Shown one piece after another: positions 33,934-44,082 of a stretch of DNA of 64,000 nt (position 1 is the first letter of the stretch; each line of letters starts with the position of its first letter). The stretch covers positions 930,001 through 994,000 of the forward strand of contig CALMYW010000394.1 of the NCBI GenBank assembly GCA_937873665.1, read 5' to 3'. A program made the translations under genes and the position numbers. The stretch comes from an uncultured Sphingorhabdus sp. (GTDB lineage: Bacteria; Pseudomonadota; Alphaproteobacteria; Sphingomonadales; Sphingomonadaceae). The notes beneath the pieces were generated by a model. That model was not told the origin of the DNA. It saw only the letters and a program-made list of their open reading frames with translations, and searched no databases.

Positions 33934-35468
33934 GCCGCCAACCTATCCTTCAGCCCGTCCCTGTCCAGCTTGCCATTGGCATTTTTGGGAAATTCTTCGA
34001 GCCAGACATAATCAGCAGGTTGCATGAAATTGGGCAGCGCGGCCTTCATATGCGCCATCAGCGCGGCCTCTTCCGCTTTGCCATTTGCCCGCACAAACAG
34101 CACAATCGCTTCGCCCAGCCGCTCATCCTTGCGACCGAGCGCGCAGGCCTCTGCGACCAATCCGCTTTCGATGGCGGCTTCCTCCACCTCGGTGGGCGAG
34201 ACCCGGTTGCCGCTGGTTTTGATCATTGCATCGTCGCGCCCGACAAAATAGAGCAGGCCATCCGCGTCGCGCCACACAGTATCGCCCGACCACACCGCCA
34301 TCCCGCCATAGCGGGAGAAGGCTGGCGCGGGCTTATAACGCAGCGCGGTGCGCTCCGCGTCTTGCCAATAGCCTTGCGCCACCAGCGGCCCTGCATGGAC
34401 CAGTTCGCCATGTTCTTCCGGCGCAGCCTCGCTGCCATCCTTTGCGACGACCATGATTTCGGCATAGGGAATGGCTTTACCCATGCTGGTCGGATTGGCG
34501 TCGATCAGCGACGGATCGAGATAGGTTGAGCGGAAAGCCTCGGTCAGCCCATACATCGCGTAAATATCCGTCGTCGTGCCGAATATCCCGCGCAGCGCCT
34601 TGACCAGCGAGGGCGTCAGCGCGCCGCCGCTGTTGGTCAGGCGGCGCATCGCCGCGGTCGCTTCCATGGGCCAGTCCTGCTCGACCAGTTGAACCCAGAG
34701 CGGAGGCACGGCGGCGAGGGTGGTGACACCGTGCTTGGCACAGGCCTTGATTACATCACGCGGCGTTAGATAGTCCAATGGCACCACACAGCCGCCCGCC
34801 TGCCAGGTGGAGAGCAGCTGGTTCTGGCCATAGTCAAAACTGAGCGGGAGCACTGCGAGGGTCACATCGTCCGCTGCCAGCTTGAGGTAACTCGCCACAC
34901 TGACAGCACCAATTGCCAGATTGGCGTGGCTGAGCATCACCCCCTTGGGCCGCCCTGTCGATCCGCTGGTGTAAAGGATCGCAGCAAGCCCGTTGGTATC
35001 GATATCGGCAGGGAGCGGCGGCATGACGTCGCCAGGCTGGTCGATTGCGGAGAGGATTTCGCTTTCATCGAGCAGCAGTGCACCGTCCGGCACGTCACCC
35101 GCACCCAATTGTCCAGCCCGCGCCTTCGCGGTCAGCAATGCCTTCGCCCCGCTATCGCCCAATATATGCTTAACCTGCGCAGGCTTGAGCAGCGGGTTGA
35201 TCGGCACATGCACCAGCCCTGCGCGAACCGCCGCAAGCGGCATCAGGCAGGCCAGTTCGGTTTTGGGCAGCCAGGTGGCGATCCTGTCCCCCGCTGTAAA
35301 ATCATGTGCGGCCAATGTCGCGGCCAGCCGACCGATACGATGATTTAACTCCTGATAACTATAGACCTTGTCCTTGAAGCGTAGCGCAGGTGCATCGACT
35401 GCCCCGCGAAGCGCGAGGTGATCGAGCGGAAAGGCTGGCAAATCGTCAGTCATTGGGTCAAAAGTCAC
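33930..35468 (-). CDS. Acyl-CoA ligase (AMP-forming), exosortase A system-associated
   Basis: 512 residues, ANL adenylating enzyme. The P-loop ILYTSGSTGRPKGVMLSH, the hinge region VGRDDAMIKTSGNRVSPTEVEE and the C-terminal Lys in NANGKLDRDGLKDR are present. It belongs to the ligase subfamily recurring next to the same decarboxylase in exosortase-A regions. It would activate an acid as acyl-AMP and pass it to CoA or to the ACP encoded divergently. Met 6 is an alternative start. Confidence 0.87.
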   Translation of the reverse strand: MTFDPMTDDLPAFPLDHLALRGAVDAPALRFKDKVYSYQELNHRIGRLAATLAAHDFTAGDRIATWLPKTELACLMPLAAVRAGLVHVPINPLLKPAQVKHILGDSGAKALLTAKARAGQLGAGDVPDGALLLDESEILSAIDQPGDVMPPLPADIDTNGLAAILYTSGSTGRPKGVMLSHANLAIGAVSVASYLKLAADDVTLAVLPLSFDYGQNQLLSTWQAGGCVVPLDYLTPRDVIKACAKHGVTTLAAVPPLWVQLVEQDWPMEATAAMRRLTNSGGALTPSLVKALRGIFGTTTDIYAMYGLTEAFRSTYLDPSLIDANPTSMGKAIPYAEIMVVAKDGSEAAPEEHGELVHAGPLVAQGYWQDAERTALRYKPAPAFSRYGGMAVWSGDTVWRDADGLLYFVGRDDAMIKTSGNRVSPTEVEEAAIESGLVAEACALGRKDERLGEAIVLFVRANGKAEEAALMAHMKAALPNFMQPADYVWLEEFPKNANGKLDRDGLKDRLAA

Positions 35469-35496
35469 TGGGTAAAGGGTTAATCGGGGGCGATAA

Positions 35497-36522
35497 TTGG
35501 CAGTTAAGTGTGAATATCACGATAATTTCCTGACTGCGCAAGCTGCCGCCGCCGGTGCGCTTGACCGCGAAGCGCAGCCCTGCCTGTTTGATCGGCTCGA
35601 CTGGCTCGAAAGCCTGCACCGCATCGCGTTGCGCGACAAGACCCCAGCCTTGCTGCAAGCCTGTGGCGGCGACGCGCAAGGCTGGCTGCCGCTGATGCAG
35701 GCAGAAAGCGGCCATCTGGTCGCGCTGGCCAACTGGTATAATTTCACCTGGCGGCCCATTTTTGCGAATGCCGAGAGCGAAGTCGAACGGATGGCCTTGC
35801 TAAGGCTGCTTGCCAAGCAGGCCAAATCGCATGCCCGTCGGCTTACCTTGTCGCCTGTACCCGATGAGGAAGGCAGCGCGAGCGCACTTGAAGCCGCGTT
35901 CAGAACGGCGGGCTGGTCGGTTTTCCGGGAGATTTGCGATCAGAACCACATACTCGAGGTCAAAGGCCGCAGCTTCGATGCCTATTGGGAGACCCGCCCC
36001 AGCCGCCTCAAAAACACTGTCAAGCGCAAGGGCAAGACAGGAGTGGTGACCATCCGCATCGACAGCGAATATGAACCGGAAAGCTGGCGCGATTATGAGC
36101 GGGTTTATGCGCGCAGCTGGAAGCCCGAAGAAGGCAGCCCCGAATTTCTGCGCCAGATTGCCGAGCGCGAAAGCGTCGCCGGGGCGCTACGGCTGGGCCT
36201 TGCCTATATCGACGGACAGCCGGTCGCGGCGCAATTCTGGACGGTCGAAAACGGGGCGGCGCTCATTCACAAGCTCGCGCATGACGAGCGGCATATGCAG
36301 GCTTCACCCGGGACACTGTTATCGGCAGCCTTGTTCCAGCATGTCATCGACGTGGATCGCGTCGACCTTATTGATTTCGGCACCGGCAACGATGCCTATA
36401 AGGCCGAATGGATGGAGGATGTGCGCGACCGTTACCGGCTCGAGATGTTCTGGCCGAACCATCCCGCCAACTGGCCGCACATTGCCATCCGCAAATGGCG
36501 CGCCTATCGCGCCTCTAACTGA
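35497..36522 (+). CDS. GNAT family N-acetyltransferase (CelD/BcsL-like)
   Basis: 341 residues. Two GNAT-like halves: the second (about 165-335) holds SRLKNTVKRKGK, YIDGQPVAAQFWTVENGAAL and SPGTLLSAALFQHVID, matching the large acetyltransferase group that includes FemAB-like and CelD proteins. The start codon is TTG, because an in-frame stop lies immediately upstream and no ATG occurs near. It begins 28 bases from the divergent ligase, so the two directions share a very short promoter. Followed by an ACP, which may donate its acyl group. Confidence 0.8.
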   Translation: MAVKCEYHDNFLTAQAAAAGALDREAQPCLFDRLDWLESLHRIALRDKTPALLQACGGDAQGWLPLMQAESGHLVALANWYNFTWRPIFANAESEVERMALLRLLAKQAKSHARRLTLSPVPDEEGSASALEAAFRTAGWSVFREICDQNHILEVKGRSFDAYWETRPSRLKNTVKRKGKTGVVTIRIDSEYEPESWRDYERVYARSWKPEEGSPEFLRQIAERESVAGALRLGLAYIDGQPVAAQFWTVENGAALIHKLAHDERHMQASPGTLLSAALFQHVIDVDRVDLIDFGTGNDAYKAEWMEDVRDRYRLEMFWPNHPANWPHIAIRKWRAYRASN

Positions 36523-36539
36523 CCAAGAAGAGAGAAGAG

Positions 36540-36809
36540 ATGCCTTTCGTTCCTGACAGCGTTGAAACCACGATCCGCGAACTGCTTGTCGATGTCCTCG
36601 GCGTTGCGCCTGCCACCGTTGCCGCGATGACCGACGATACACCGCTGTTCGGCGCACTGCCCGAGCTCGATTCGATGGCAGTGGCGGGGCTTCTCACTGA
36701 AATGGAAGACCGGCTCGACATCATGATCGATGATGATGATATCGATGGGGATCTGTTCGAAAGTTTTGGTAGCCTGGTCACTTTTGCAAAGGCCAAGGTC
36801 GGGGAGTGA
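36540..36809 (+). CDS. Acyl carrier protein
   Basis: 89 residues, four-helix carrier protein. The phosphopantetheine serine is Ser45 in LPELDSMAVAG, with Met where FabD-type ACPs have Leu. Acidic surface (DDDDIDGDLFESFG) is as expected. It overlaps the hydrolase-2 start by four bases. It is not the fatty-acid acpP (no fab genes near) but a dedicated carrier for this module. Confidence 0.88.
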   Translation: MPFVPDSVETTIRELLVDVLGVAPATVAAMTDDTPLFGALPELDSMAVAGLLTEMEDRLDIMIDDDDIDGDLFESFGSLVTFAKAKVGE

Positions 36810-37501
36810 GCCTGCGCCCCGAATATCGGACCTACCATTTTGCTGGGCATGACGAGCATGTCTTGTGTTTTGGCGCGGAAGCATCGCGGCAAATACTGAT
36901 AATTCCCCCGCTGTTCGACGAAATGAACCGGTGCCGAAGGATGCTGGTGCAGGCGATGCGCGGGCTGGCAGAGCGCCGCACGGGCAGTTTTCTGCTCGAT
37001 CTTCCGGGCTGCAACGAGAGCCTAGCAGCGCTTGAAAACCAAAACCTTTCAACATGGCGCGAGGCGGTTAGCACTGCCGCTGCGCAACTGGGTGCAACAC
37101 ACATCGCTTCCTTGCGCGGTGGTGCACTGGTTGACGATGGCGCGCCGAATCTGCCGCACTGGCGACTGACCCCTGCCAAGGGTTCCAGCCTGCTGAAGAC
37201 GATGATCCGCACCCGCATTGCCGGCGACAAGGAAGCGGATAAAACGACCAGCGAAGCGGGGTTGATGGAGGCTGCGAAGACCGGGCCCATCGAGCTCGCG
37301 GGCAATATGCTGGGCCCCGCGATGGTGGAGGAACTTGCAAGCACCGAGCCTGCCGAAGTCGCGCAACTGAGACTACGCGCCTTGGGGCAGGACATCGCCG
37401 GCTCCACGTTGTGGCTCCGCGCCGAGCCGCAGGATGATCCCGCCATGTCCGCCGCAATCGCCGCCGACCTCGATAAATGGAGCGCCTCATGCGGCGGCTG
37501 A
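36806..37501 (+). CDS. Exosortase A-associated hydrolase 2 (alpha/beta fold)
   Basis: 231 residues. LIIPPLFDEMNRCRRMLVQAM and SFLLDLPGCNESLA are the start of the family's alpha/beta core. The nucleophile elbow reads ATHIASLRGGALV, with Ser in SLRGG instead of GxSxG. The start codon is GTG. Length is shorter than is usual for alpha/beta hydrolases. Activity is unproven; thioester release from the ACP is one possibility. Confidence 0.82.
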   Translation: MSLRPEYRTYHFAGHDEHVLCFGAEASRQILIIPPLFDEMNRCRRMLVQAMRGLAERRTGSFLLDLPGCNESLAALENQNLSTWREAVSTAAAQLGATHIASLRGGALVDDGAPNLPHWRLTPAKGSSLLKTMIRTRIAGDKEADKTTSEAGLMEAAKTGPIELAGNMLGPAMVEELASTEPAEVAQLRLRALGQDIAGSTLWLRAEPQDDPAMSAAIAADLDKWSASCGG

Positions 37502-38301
37502 TGGGCTTTGACTGCGAAAGTGCGTGGTGTGCCGCAACGCTCGATGAGGGTGACAAGACCACCGGTCTGCTGATCGTCAGCGGCGGCAATGAAATCCGCA
37601 GCGGTGCGCATGCCGGACAAGCGGCACTGGCCGCGCATGTCGCCGCTTTGGGCTATCCGGTGTTTCGCTATGACCGGCGCGGCGTTGGCGAGAGCGAAGG
37701 CGAAAATCGCGGCTTCGAAAGCAGCGCGGCGGATATTGCAGCTGCAGTCGTTGCGTTCCGGGCGCAAGCGCCGCATATCCAGCGGATCGTTGCCTTTGGC
37801 AATTGCGATGCCGCAAGTTCGCTCGCCCTCTTCCATGCGGGATTGCCTATCGATCACCTCGTACTCGCCAATCCATGGGTGATTGAGGCGGGCCCCGAAG
37901 CGGATGCATCCGCGCCACTTTCAGCGGCCACAATCCGCGCCCGCTATTGGGCGAGGCTCAAAAATCCGCGCAGCCTGATTGACCTGCTCTCCGGCAAGAT
38001 CGACCTAAGGAAACTGGCGGGCGGTCTTGCACGTGCAGCGCAGAAAGAGGCGCCGACCGGTCTGGCCCGACGAATAGCTAGCGCGCTTTCAACCAGTGAC
38101 GCGCCGCTGACGATATTGCTCGCCAGCCGTGACAACACAGCGATGGCCTTCATGGCGGCGTGGAAGGGCAGCGACTTCGATGACGTGCGTGGTCGAGGCG
38201 ATATCGACGTGCAGACTTTGGACAGCGCATCGCACAGCTTTGCCGATGCGGATTCCAAGGTGTGGCTACGGGAGCAGATAGAAGCGGCGTTGGTAGCTTA
38301 G
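37489..38301 (+). CDS. Exosortase A-associated hydrolase 1 (alpha/beta fold)
   Basis: 270 residues. Strand and turn FRYDRRGVGESEGENRGFE is a classical alpha/beta-hydrolase element, and the nucleophile elbow reads AFGNCDAASSLAL, placing Cys where Ser is normal. The C-terminal His lies in LDSASHSFADADS. The start at MRRLMGFDCES overlaps hydrolase 2 by 13 bases; the in-frame ATGs at 37477 and 37501 are alternatives. The nucleophile change is a family feature suggesting acyl transfer or thioesterase chemistry. Confidence 0.82.
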   Translation: MRRLMGFDCESAWCAATLDEGDKTTGLLIVSGGNEIRSGAHAGQAALAAHVAALGYPVFRYDRRGVGESEGENRGFESSAADIAAAVVAFRAQAPHIQRIVAFGNCDAASSLALFHAGLPIDHLVLANPWVIEAGPEADASAPLSAATIRARYWARLKNPRSLIDLLSGKIDLRKLAGGLARAAQKEAPTGLARRIASALSTSDAPLTILLASRDNTAMAFMAAWKGSDFDDVRGRGDIDVQTLDSASHSFADADSKVWLREQIEAALVA

Positions 38302-38321
38302 AATTCTTTCTCAACACCGCA

Positions 38322-38396
38322 GCCCTGAGCCTGTCGAAGGGCGCCCATCAGCAACAGCACAAACCTCTCGGCGTGCTTCGACAGGCTCAGCACTAC
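38322..38396. repeat. Composite palindromic intergenic repeat (type 4)
   Basis: CCTGAGCCTGTCGAAGGGC on the left and the inverse CTTCGACAGGCTCAG on the right, 30 bases apart, between the convergent hydrolase-1 and HupE genes. A common dispersed repeat in sphingomonad genomes. Confidence 0.85.
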
Positions 38397-38428
38397 GGTG
38401 CTGCCTAAACGAATGAGCTTCAAAAAGC

Positions 38429-39406
38429 CTAAGCGAAGGTGCGTTCGATGAACCAGAAGGCCGAAATCGTGCCTATGCCATAAGCGGCAATCTGCAATGC
38501 CGGATGCATGAGGGCCGCAGCAAAGCGGCGAAGCAGTTCGAGCAGCGCGAGCGACAGCGCGACAATCACCAGCTGCCCCGCTTCAACACCCAGATTGAAG
38601 GTCAGTAAGGCGGTCGGCACATCGCTTTCGGGCAGACCGATTTCATTCAGGGCGCCTGCAAAACCGAAGCCGTGCAGCAGGCCGAACCCGAAAGCGACCA
38701 CCCAGGGAATCCGTTCCGAAAGGCGCGGCTGATCGGGTCGCTTCTTCACAATCTCGACCGCAAGGAACAGGATCGACAGCGCAATCACACTTTCCACCGG
38801 ACGTTGCGGCAGGCCGAGAAAGCCCAATGTCGTACCGATCAAGGTGATCGAATGCGCCACGGTGAAGGCTGTCACCGCTTTGGCAATCGTCCAGAACCCA
38901 CTGAGCAGAAGGACGAGCGACACAACGAACAGCAAATGATCATATCCGAACAGGATATGTTCGACGCCTGTTACGAAATAGGTGCGCGCGACCTGCCAAC
39001 GATCAGGTTTCGCCTTGATCTCCGCATTTGGCTCGGCGGGTGTCAGGCGCAACGCCTGCACCGGCCGGCCCAATGGCTGGACGCGCACGAGCACATCGGT
39101 TTGTGACGCTTCGAAATTCGAGAGGCCGATGGACTTGCCCGAGACATCGCTCCGGCAGGCAACCGCAGAAGTTGTGACCAGCGAGATGCCGGAAATTTCG
39201 CGGCTTGGTTCTCCCGTAACTTTGCAGCCCGTGGGAAGCAGCGGCTGGGTCTGCGGCGTCAGACCGCCGCGCATCGGCGCCTTCCACACCAGTGTCCACG
39301 CACCCGGTGTCTTCTCAGTGAATTCGAGATAGCCGGGGCGCAGCTCATCGGCCTGCAACGGTGCCGACAGCAACAGCCCGACAAGTAACAACAAGACGCG
39401 GATCAC
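38429..39406 (-). CDS. HupE/UreJ family membrane protein
   Basis: 325 residues. Signal peptide (about 1-17), a periplasmic N-terminal region, then six or seven C-terminal membrane helices with the family motifs GVEHILFGYDHLLFVVSLV, FTVAHSITLIG and GFGLLHGFGFAGAL carrying conserved His residues. HupE/UreJ proteins are linked to nickel handling, yet no hydrogenase or urease is nearby. The start is GTG, overlapping the parvulin stop by four bases (GTGA). Confidence 0.85.
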   Translation of the reverse strand: MIRVLLLLVGLLLSAPLQADELRPGYLEFTEKTPGAWTLVWKAPMRGGLTPQTQPLLPTGCKVTGEPSREISGISLVTTSAVACRSDVSGKSIGLSNFEASQTDVLVRVQPLGRPVQALRLTPAEPNAEIKAKPDRWQVARTYFVTGVEHILFGYDHLLFVVSLVLLLSGFWTIAKAVTAFTVAHSITLIGTTLGFLGLPQRPVESVIALSILFLAVEIVKKRPDQPRLSERIPWVVAFGFGLLHGFGFAGALNEIGLPESDVPTALLTFNLGVEAGQLVIVALSLALLELLRRFAAALMHPALQIAAYGIGTISAFWFIERTFA

Positions 39407-40227
39407 GGCTGGGCGATCTTGATCGTGTAGCCGTCGAGCAGCGCCTGATAGGCAGCCGCCTCGCGGGCCTTGGTGGTCGTCGCCCGCCAATCATTCTCGA
39501 CTGCCTGCCGGACATCGGCAAGCTTGGGCTTTTGCGGGGTCTGCACTGCACGAATGCGAACGATATGCGCGCCGAAGCCTGACTGGATTGGCCCTGCCCA
39601 TTGCCCAGCTTTTACGCTGGCAAGTGCCTCCGCGAAGCCTTCGCCAAAATCACGTGCCACGTCACTCTGCGGCGCATTTTCGAGCGAACGGGGAAGTGAA
39701 ATCGTTGCTCCCAATTTTCGCCAATCCCCCCCCGCTGCCAGCGCGGCTTTGACGCGTTCCGCCGCGCCCTGATCTTGCCCGAGATAGATCTGGTCAAAAC
39801 TATAGGTGGCATATGCGGTGTAGCGCGCCGGATTGCGGTCGAGCCATTTCTGCAAGGTGGCATCGTCTGGCGTCGCATTCTCGACCTGCGCGGCAGCGAG
39901 ATATTCCATCTTGGCGCGCAGACGACGGCGGATGACGGTGTCGTCTTCGTCCAAACCAAGCCGCTTCGCCTCGCGATAATAGATTTCGCCCTTGATATGA
40001 TCGCGGATCAGACCATCAATTTCGGCCTGTGTTGGCGGGCGTTGCCAAGTCTGCTGCCAACTGGCGACTAGCCGCGAGACCTGTTCCTCATCGATCACGA
40101 TTGTTCTGCTAGCAGGATCGACCTCCTCCCCCCGCCAGGCGGAAAACAGGAACACTGCAAGACCTGACAGCAGGAAATGCACCAACGGCTCGCGCAGCAG
40201 CGGCTTCAATCTTTCAGGTAATTGCAT
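39403..40227 (-). CDS. Parvulin-type peptidyl-prolyl isomerase, membrane-anchored
   Basis: 274 residues. One N-terminal membrane helix (about 14-32), a SurA/PpiD-like helical segment (about 45-125), and a rotamase domain (about 125-240) with the core YSFDQIYLGQ, then FGEGFAEALASVKAGQWAG and GAHIVRIRA. It folds envelope proteins. It forms an operon with the HupE protein. A possible role is helping the HupE protein or its partner fold. Confidence 0.85.
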   Translation of the reverse strand: MQLPERLKPLLREPLVHFLLSGLAVFLFSAWRGEEVDPASRTIVIDEEQVSRLVASWQQTWQRPPTQAEIDGLIRDHIKGEIYYREAKRLGLDEDDTVIRRRLRAKMEYLAAAQVENATPDDATLQKWLDRNPARYTAYATYSFDQIYLGQDQGAAERVKAALAAGGDWRKLGATISLPRSLENAPQSDVARDFGEGFAEALASVKAGQWAGPIQSGFGAHIVRIRAVQTPQKPKLADVRQAVENDWRATTTKAREAAAYQALLDGYTIKIAQP

Positions 40228-40307
40228 GTCCCTCCCAAGACGCGCCGTTTGGGCGCGAGAGGTTCATGCCAGCAAAGCCAAGCCCCGCCAAGCCCTGCCA
40301 GCAGCGG

Positions 40308-42353
<2,046 letters not shown>

Positions 42354-43160
42354 TTATTCGGGGGCGTATTCGGGTTTGCGCTTCTCGATGAAGGCGCGCA
42401 TCCCTTCGGCGAAATTCTTGCTGCCGGCGGTCATCAACTGGTTGCGATTTTCGACGGCCATCGCAGCCTCAAGGCTGCCGGCATCAATCGCCATGTTGAG
42501 GCCTTCCTTGGTCATTCGCAGCCCCATGGGTGAGGCGTTGAGCAGGTCATCAACCCAAGGCTGGGCGGCAGCTTCGAGCTGGTCGTCCGGAACAACTTCT
42601 GCGACCAAGCCAACAGCCAATGCGCGCTGCGCCTGGATGAAACGCCCGGTCAGCATCAGTTCGGATGCGATCGACGCACCGACCAAGCGCGGCAGGAAAT
42701 AGCTGACCCCCATGTCGCAGGAAGACAGCCCGATGCGGATGAAGGCGGCATTCATGCGCGCGCTTTCGCCGGCAATGCGGATGTCGGAGGCGAGCGCAAA
42801 GGCAAAGCCGCCGCCACAGGCCGGGCCATGCACCAGCGAGACGATCGGCTGCGGGCAGCGGCGCATCTTGATATAGACATCGGCGAGCCAGCCCTGAAAA
42901 CCGAAGCCGCCACCAAAGGGAATCGCGCCCGGATCGCGCCCGCCATGTTCCTTGATATCAAGTCCGGCGCAATAGGCCTTGCCCGCGCCGCGCATGACTA
43001 CGACGCGGACCGTCCGGTCATGATAGAGCTTGCCGAAATAGTCGTTGAGTTCGCCGACCATATCGACCGAGATCGAGTTCAGTGCCTCTGGCCGGTTGAG
43101 CGTGAGCCAATCCACCTGCCCGCGCTTTTCGACCGTGATCGTCTTATACCCTTCCGACAT
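42354..43160 (-). CDS. Enoyl-CoA hydratase/isomerase family protein
   Basis: 268 residues, crotonase fold. KAYCAGLDIKEHGG (oxyanion hole, about 58-71) and HGPACGGGFAFALASDIRIA with RIGLSSCDMGVSYFLPRLVG. The usual catalytic Glu positions are replaced in part, so isomerase or another crotonase activity is possible. Upstream of fadH in the same operon (about 20 bases between), hence a fatty-acid degradation pair. Confidence 0.9.
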   Translation of the reverse strand: MSEGYKTITVEKRGQVDWLTLNRPEALNSISVDMVGELNDYFGKLYHDRTVRVVVMRGAGKAYCAGLDIKEHGGRDPGAIPFGGGFGFQGWLADVYIKMRRCPQPIVSLVHGPACGGGFAFALASDIRIAGESARMNAAFIRIGLSSCDMGVSYFLPRLVGASIASELMLTGRFIQAQRALAVGLVAEVVPDDQLEAAAQPWVDDLLNASPMGLRMTKEGLNMAIDAGSLEAAMAVENRNQLMTAGSKNFAEGMRAFIEKRKPEYAPE

Positions 43161-43176
43161 GCTCCGCTCTCCTCAT

Positions 43177-43216
43177 GCTAAACACTGTTTAGCACTTGCA
43201 TAACGAACAGTGTTTA
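43177..43216. promoter_or_regulatory. Two TetR-type operator sites between the crotonase and its regulator
   Basis: Site 1 is a perfect 17-base palindrome, GCTAAACACTGTTTAGC (43177-43193). Site 2 (43205-43216) reads TAAACACTGTTC on the minus strand, matching the core of site 1, with centres 25 bases apart. Both lie between divergent genes, so the TetR protein probably represses itself and the crotonase-fadH operon. Confidence 0.7.
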
Positions 43217-43218
43217 CT

Positions 43219-43836
43219 ATGGCAAGAGCCATGGCCGTGCTGCTGACAGACGAACAGGTTCATGATGTGCGGGAGCGCATTCGCGAGGTTGCCGAACACC
43301 AGATTGCGGCACATGGCATTGCCGCGCTGTCGCTACGCTCGATCGCTACCGAGCTCGGTTGGACCGCCGCCTCGCTCTATCGCTATTTCGCCAGCAAGGC
43401 AGACCTGCTCGATGCGTTGCGGGTGGCGGCGCATAATCGCTTTTCCGACCGCATCGAGGCTGCGCATGACAGCACCGACGATCTGTGGGAGCGGTCGCGT
43501 GCCATTGGCGATGCCTATATCGATTTCGCCATGAGCGAACCCGCAGCCTATCAGGTCATGTTCGCTTACGAGCAGGAAGAAGGTGAAAAGTCTGAAGAAC
43601 TGCGCGCTGCCGAGCGGCGGTCGCATTTGACGCTGATCACCTATGTTCGCGAAATGGCCGACGCGGGTTTGCTGGAGGGCGATCCGGACATGATCGCCCA
43701 TGCCTATTGGGCAACAATCCACGGCCTTATCGTGTTGCGCATGGCGGGGAAGCTGGACACATCGCCCGGCTTTGACGCATTGCGCCACGCCGCCATGCGG
43801 CTGATCACCCGCGGCGCGCGGCCGGACAAAGCCTAG
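43219..43836 (+). CDS. TetR/AcrR family transcriptional regulator
   Basis: 205 residues. HTH in the N terminus: VHDVRERIREVAEHQIAAHGIAAL, then ATELGWTAASLYRYFASKADLLDAL. The C-terminal ligand domain (about 75-200) belongs to the TetR_C_33-like group often tied to fatty acid metabolism. The in-frame GTG at 43210 falls within an operator site, so ATG 43219 or 43231 is preferred. Divergent from a crotonase-fadH operon. Confidence 0.88.
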   Translation: MARAMAVLLTDEQVHDVRERIREVAEHQIAAHGIAALSLRSIATELGWTAASLYRYFASKADLLDALRVAAHNRFSDRIEAAHDSTDDLWERSRAIGDAYIDFAMSEPAAYQVMFAYEQEEGEKSEELRAAERRSHLTLITYVREMADAGLLEGDPDMIAHAYWATIHGLIVLRMAGKLDTSPGFDALRHAAMRLITRGARPDKA

Positions 43837-43980
43837 GGCATAAGGCCGCGACTTACGCCGTTTGCTATTTCGGGTAATGGTAGCGGAGGAGGCGCTATAA
43901 CTTTCGTCTCAGGCAATTTCAGAGCGTCTCCAACTACTCTGTAAAATCAGCGATTTATCTTGTAACGTGTTCGCGGTCGG

Positions 43981-44072
43981 TCGCCCTGAATCGCCTGAAT
44001 TCCCGCTGAAATGTGGGAACGATTGTGGGACCAAATACCCCTGATTTTGGCGGTATGAATCCCTGACAGGGA
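43981..44072. other. Probable integrase arm/core-type sites upstream of the tyrosine recombinase
   Basis: Short direct repeats: TCGCCCTGAA/TCGCCTGAAT in tandem (43981-44000), TGTGGGAAC and TGTGGGACC 12 bases apart (44012-44032), and a 13-base palindrome with arms TCCCTG/CAGGGA (44060-44072). Such spaced repeats next to an integrase gene often are its binding sites. This is inference from spacing and location. Confidence 0.4.
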
Positions 44073-44082
44073 CTCGAACCTG

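Noticed and set aside
43210..43218. GTG start for the second TetR regulator
   Set aside because: It lies inside the operator half-site and has no ribosome binding site; ATG 43219 or 43231 fits better.
43837..44082. tRNA gene as attB for the integrase
   Set aside because: Only a T-loop-like 12-mer is present; no acceptor or anticodon arm can be folded in the flanking sequence.
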